From: Microbacterium sp. | Lineage (GTDB): Bacteria; Actinomycetota; Actinomycetes; Actinomycetales; Microbacteriaceae | DNA length: 15,966 nt | Reading direction: 5' to 3' | NCBI GenBank assembly: GCA_003248845.1 | Contig: QFPD01000010.1 | Coordinates: forward strand, 1-15,966 | Shown: positions 13,463-15,966 of the stretch, piece by piece | How positions within the stretch are numbered: the stretch's first letter is position 1 | How the letters are laid out: each line of letters begins with the position of its first letter | The notes under the pieces: generated by a model | The model's database searches: none | What the model was told of the DNA's origin: nothing | The model's input: the letters and a program-made list of their open reading frames with translations, nothing else | Program-made: the position numbers and the translations under genes

Positions 13463-15240
13463 GGGGCCTCACCGCCCGGCTCGGTGACGGCCTCGGCGAC
13501 GGGCGGGCACGCGGGCGCCACCTCGGTGGCGGCCTGCGCGGACGGCAGGCGCAGCGTCGCGCGCGTGCCGCTGCCCTCGGCGGACTCGATGCGCACCTCG
13601 CCGCCGTTGCGGCGCGCGAGCATGCGCGCGATCGTGAGGCCGATGCCCGTGCCCGGCAGGGCGTCGGCCTCGGCGCGTGCCCCCCGGAAGAACGGGTCGA
13701 ACGCCTGGTCGAGCTCGTCCGCAGGCAGGCCCGGGCCGTCGTCTGCGATCGTGAAGACGACGTCGTCGCCGTCCTGCGCGGCGGTGACGCCGACCTGCCC
13801 GCCCGTCGCGACGAACTTCACCGCGTTGGAGAGGAGGTGTCCGAGCGCGCGCTCGGCGTCGGCGCGGTCGGAGCGCAGGGCGACGTGCGGGACGTCGACC
13901 GTGACCGTCACGCCCCGCGTCGCGGATGCCGCGGCATGGGTGGTGACGACGGTGGCGGCGAGAGCGGCGGCGGCGACGTTCACCAGCTGCGGCTCGTGCG
14001 GGCTCCGCGCGGCGAGGAGGTCGTCGAGCATCACCGAGAGGCGGTCGGTGTTGCGGCGGATGGCGTCGACCCATCCCGCGGCGTCGTCCGGGAGGTCGCG
14101 CTCACCGAGGAGGTCGGTGTAGCCGCTGATGATCGTGACGGGGGTGCGCAGCTCGTGGCTCGTCGTGGACAGGAACGCCTCGCGCTGGCGCTCGAGGTCG
14201 TACCGCACCTGCAGCGCGGACGTCGTCGCTCGGGCGGCCTCGGCGCGCTGCTCCGCGGCATCGACGGCGACACGGCCGAGCGCGAGCGCCTCGTTGTGCT
14301 CCGTGACGGTCGTGACCGTGAAGATCGCGATCGCCGACAGGAAGAGCGTCAGGGTGATGCCGAGGTCGGTGCCCTCCAGGCCGGCCGCGGTGAACGCGCC
14401 GAACCCGCGGGTGCTGAACGCGACGATCAGCACGGCGATGGCGAGCGCCTCGATGTGCGCGAGCGGCGGCGGGAACCGCAGGGCGGCCCAGATGAGCGGC
14501 AGGAACACGAGGAATGCGAGAGGGAGCGGCAGCAGGGGCCCGAACCCCCCGACGACCGCGAGGACGGCGACGACGATCTGCACGGTCAGTTCCGTACGCC
14601 GCGGGAGCGCGTCGCGCGGCGGTGTGCCGGCGCGCCGCGGGGACTCCACCGGCCGCGAGCCCTGGTGGTCGCGCGGGACGAGCAGGGCGAGGGGGGCAAT
14701 GAGCATGACCGCGGAGAAGTGGGATGCCGCGGTGATGAGGACGATCGGCACAGGAGCCGCACTCACGGTGACGGCGCTGATGGCGCCGGCCATCACACCG
14801 AACACGAGCGCCGCGATCGCCGCACTCGCTGCCAGGCGCACGGAGTCGGCGGTCGTGCGCAACAGCGCGTGTCGGCGCCCGCGCAGCACGAGGGCGCACA
14901 GCAGCGCGATCTCGATGGTGTCGGCGGCCGCGTAGACGAGCGCCCACGCCACCTCCCGGCCGCCCACCACCATCCCGAGTGCGTTGGCGGCGAAGATGAC
15001 GAGGATCGCGAGCGGGCGATGCCGTGCCGGCGCCCGGAGTGCGAGGACGGCGCTCAGCCCCGCCGCCGGCCACCAGACCGCGATCGGCAGGCCCGGGACC
15101 GTGAACCGCGTCGTCGCCAGCGCGAGCGCGAAGATGCTGACGCCCGCGGCGCACCAGAGGGCGACCGTCCGGCCGCGTGAGGGCGCCGGCGACGTGATGC
15201 GCGAACGCGACGCGGCAGGGTCTGCCGTGGGGGCCCTCAT
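13459..15240 (-). CDS. MASE1-like membrane sensor histidine kinase
   Basis: A 593-residue kinase and first gene of the three-gene coupled operon. The N-terminal half (about 27-313) holds eight or more hydrophobic segments with AVWWPAAGLSAVLAL (54-68), the pattern of MASE1 integral membrane sensor domains. A coiled-coil-like stretch (about 320-355) leads to the H-box TTSHELRTPVTIISGY with H362. The ATPase domain has HLLSNAVKF (N472), ADDGPGLP (499-506) and GTGIGLTIARML (530-541). The C-terminal 25 residues are a Pro/Glu/Ala tail. The ATG is fixed by a TAGCGT element six bases upstream. It is divergent from a stand-alone receiver protein at 15300 with a 59-base shared promoter region, making that protein a candidate partner. 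Confidence 0.93.
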   Translation of the reverse strand: MRAPTADPAASRSRITSPAPSRGRTVALWCAAGVSIFALALATTRFTVPGLPIAVWWPAAGLSAVLALRAPARHRPLAILVIFAANALGMVVGGREVAWALVYAAADTIEIALLCALVLRGRRHALLRTTADSVRLAASAAIAALVFGVMAGAISAVTVSAAPVPIVLITAASHFSAVMLIAPLALLVPRDHQGSRPVESPRRAGTPPRDALPRRTELTVQIVVAVLAVVGGFGPLLPLPLAFLVFLPLIWAALRFPPPLAHIEALAIAVLIVAFSTRGFGAFTAAGLEGTDLGITLTLFLSAIAIFTVTTVTEHNEALALGRVAVDAAEQRAEAARATTSALQVRYDLERQREAFLSTTSHELRTPVTIISGYTDLLGERDLPDDAAGWVDAIRRNTDRLSVMLDDLLAARSPHEPQLVNVAAAALAATVVTTHAAASATRGVTVTVDVPHVALRSDRADAERALGHLLSNAVKFVATGGQVGVTAAQDGDDVVFTIADDGPGLPADELDQAFDPFFRGARAEADALPGTGIGLTIARMLARRNGGEVRIESAEGSGTRATLRLPSAQAATEVAPACPPVAEAVTEPGGEAP

Positions 15241-15252
15241 ACGCTTACGCTA
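15240..15252 (-). promoter_or_regulatory. leaderless -10 element of the kinase operon
   Basis: On the minus strand TAGCGT (15252 to 15247) is followed by six bases (AAGCGT) and the ATG at 15240. A small inverted repeat, CTTAC (15244-15248) and GTAAG (15256-15260), overlaps the element and could be an operator. Confidence 0.6.
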
Positions 15253-15287
15253 TCGGTAAGGCACTGGGGACGCCGGGATCATGTTCT

Positions 15288-15292
15288 GGAGG
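15288..15292 (+). promoter_or_regulatory. Shine-Dalgarno that decides the start of the receiver gene
   Basis: GGAGG at 15288-15292 is seven bases from the ATG at 15300 but only four from the in-frame GTG at 15297, which favours the ATG. This gene therefore uses a leadered mRNA, in contrast to its divergent neighbour. Confidence 0.6.
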
Positions 15293-15299
15293 CTCCGTG

Positions 15300-15662
15300 A
15301 TGGCGAATGTGCTGGTCGTCGACGACGATGCCGATGTGGCTGCGCTCGTGCAGGCCGTGCTGACCAGCGAGGGGCACACGGTCGTCGTCGCGGGTGACGG
15401 CGCGCGAGCGCTCGCCGAAGCGGCGACGTTCCGCCCCGACGTCGTCGTGCTCGACTGGATGATGCCCGGCATGACAGGCCTCGACGTATGCCGGGCGCTG
15501 CGCGCCGACGACGCCTACGACGAGACTCGGATCCTGATGCTGACGGCGCGGTCGGCGCCGAGCGACATCGAGACGGCGCGCGCCGCCGGGGCCGACGACT
15601 ACGTTGCGAAGCCGTTCGCCCCGCGTGAGCTGCGCCGCCGCGTGTTGAGTCTCATCGCGTGA
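15300..15662 (+). CDS. stand-alone receiver-domain response regulator
   Basis: A 120-residue CheY-like protein made only of a receiver domain. It has the acidic cluster D8-D10, the phospho-acceptor D52 in LDWMMPGMTG, T82 in LMLTARS and K104 in VAKPFAP. There is no DNA-binding or enzymatic output domain, so it must act by protein contact or as a phosphate relay or sink. It is transcribed divergently from the kinase operon, and its own promoter must lie within 15241-15287, where I see no clear -10 element. It faces the signal peptidase gene on its other side with a convergent gap of 69 bases. Confidence 0.92.
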   Translation: MANVLVVDDDADVAALVQAVLTSEGHTVVVAGDGARALAEAATFRPDVVVLDWMMPGMTGLDVCRALRADDAYDETRILMLTARSAPSDIETARAAGADDYVAKPFAPRELRRRVLSLIA

Positions 15663-15686
15663 GCAGAGCCGTCGGGGCGTCGGCGA

Positions 15687-15714
15687 CCGCGTCCGTCGCG
15701 GGCGTGCATGTTTC
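15687..15714. terminator. possible terminator between convergent genes
   Basis: CCGCG (15687-15691) and CGCGG (15697-15701) form a 5-bp stem with a TCCGT loop in the gap between the receiver gene and the signal peptidase gene. Only a weak GTTTCT run follows on the plus strand, so the call is tentative. Confidence 0.3.
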
Positions 15715-15731
15715 TGCGGTGAAGACACAGA

Positions 15732-15966
15732 TCACAGGGCGTTCCAGCGTCCGATCGGCCAGAGGATCGCGACAGCGCGTCCGACGATCTCGTCGGAATA
15801 CACCCATCGCCAGCAGGCGGCTCCGGGCGCTTCCGTGGGGTGGGCGCGACAATTGGCCGCCGAGTCCGAGGATACCGCGCGATGATCGCCCAGCACGAGA
15901 TACGCATGGTCGGGCACGACGACCTCGTCGAAGCACCGGGCCGATCGCGGTGTGGTGGCACAGTCC
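15732..15966 (-). CDS. signal peptidase I, C-terminal part (5' end missing)
   Basis: The frame is open from the right edge (first full codon at 15965) to a stop at 15732, giving 77 codons in the window. The segment VPDHAYLVLGDHRAVSSDS is the box E region of type I signal peptidases (normally GDNRxxSxDS), and DEIVGRAVAILWPIGRW is the typical C-terminal strand. The asparagine of GDNR is a histidine here. The catalytic serine and lysine of this family lie further N-terminal and are outside the window, as is the membrane anchor. Three cysteines (in DCA, RCF and NCR) and one in ACW are visible, which could form disulfides outside the membrane. Which secreted proteins it serves cannot be told. Confidence 0.85.
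   Translation of the reverse strand, partial: DCATTPRSARCFDEVVVPDHAYLVLGDHRAVSSDSAANCRAHPTEAPGAACWRWVYSDEIVGRAVAILWPIGRWNAL

Noticed and set aside
12284..14122. A 612-codon plus-strand frame
   Set aside because: Antisense to both kinase genes; composition and lack of motifs mark it as a shadow.

Overview
The window comes from a high-GC (about 70 %) Gram-positive actinobacterium. Codon use, the TatA/TatC/TatB set, the actinobacterial-style TAnnnT -10 elements with start codons only a few bases downstream, and the overall gene set fit the Microbacteriaceae (Microbacterium-like), but no ribosomal or other marker gene is present to settle this. No tRNA, rRNA, CRISPR array, insertion sequence or phage gene is visible. 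Coding density is high and most of the long reading frames opposite to genes are GC-driven shadows.

Layout. (1) 1-1972, minus: a membrane acyltransferase with a C-terminal SGNH domain, running off the left edge, carrying a slippage-prone tandem repeat. (2) 2074-3673, plus: truA and an endonuclease/exonuclease/phosphatase-fold protein, each behind its own promoter. (3) 3794-5873, plus: tatA-tatC-tatB, followed by a translationally coupled lipoprotein. (4) 6025-8304, plus: a second lipoprotein, paralogous to the first, then a processive-type family 2 glycosyltransferase. (5) 8324-15240, minus: a long co-directional block which, in transcription order, encodes a MASE1-like sensor kinase, a PAS sensor kinase, a seven-helix protein with a degenerate GGDEF-like domain, a membrane-anchored family 6 glycoside hydrolase and an OmpR-type response regulator with a very long linker. 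(6) 15300-15662, plus: a stand-alone receiver domain divergent from the kinase operon. (7) 15732-15966, minus: the C-terminal end of a signal peptidase I.

The most interesting reading is that 5229-15662 is one functional neighbourhood. A processive beta-glycosyltransferase (DGD, ED and QQxKW motifs) and a membrane-anchored GH6 beta-1,4-glucanase are the classic synthase/hydrolase pair of cellulose-like exopolysaccharide systems. Here they sit with two related lipoproteins and a private set of signalling proteins (two kinases, two receivers, one catalytically dead-looking GGDEF domain). The glycosyltransferase has no PilZ domain and no N-terminal membrane helices, so it does not look like a standard c-di-GMP-controlled BcsA. 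This system-level link is inference from adjacency; the individual family assignments are well supported by motifs.

Two window-wide patterns also stand out: several genes start exactly six bases after a TAGnnT element (leaderless transcription), and the heptamer GGATGCC/GGCATCC occurs 25 times, several-fold more than base composition predicts.
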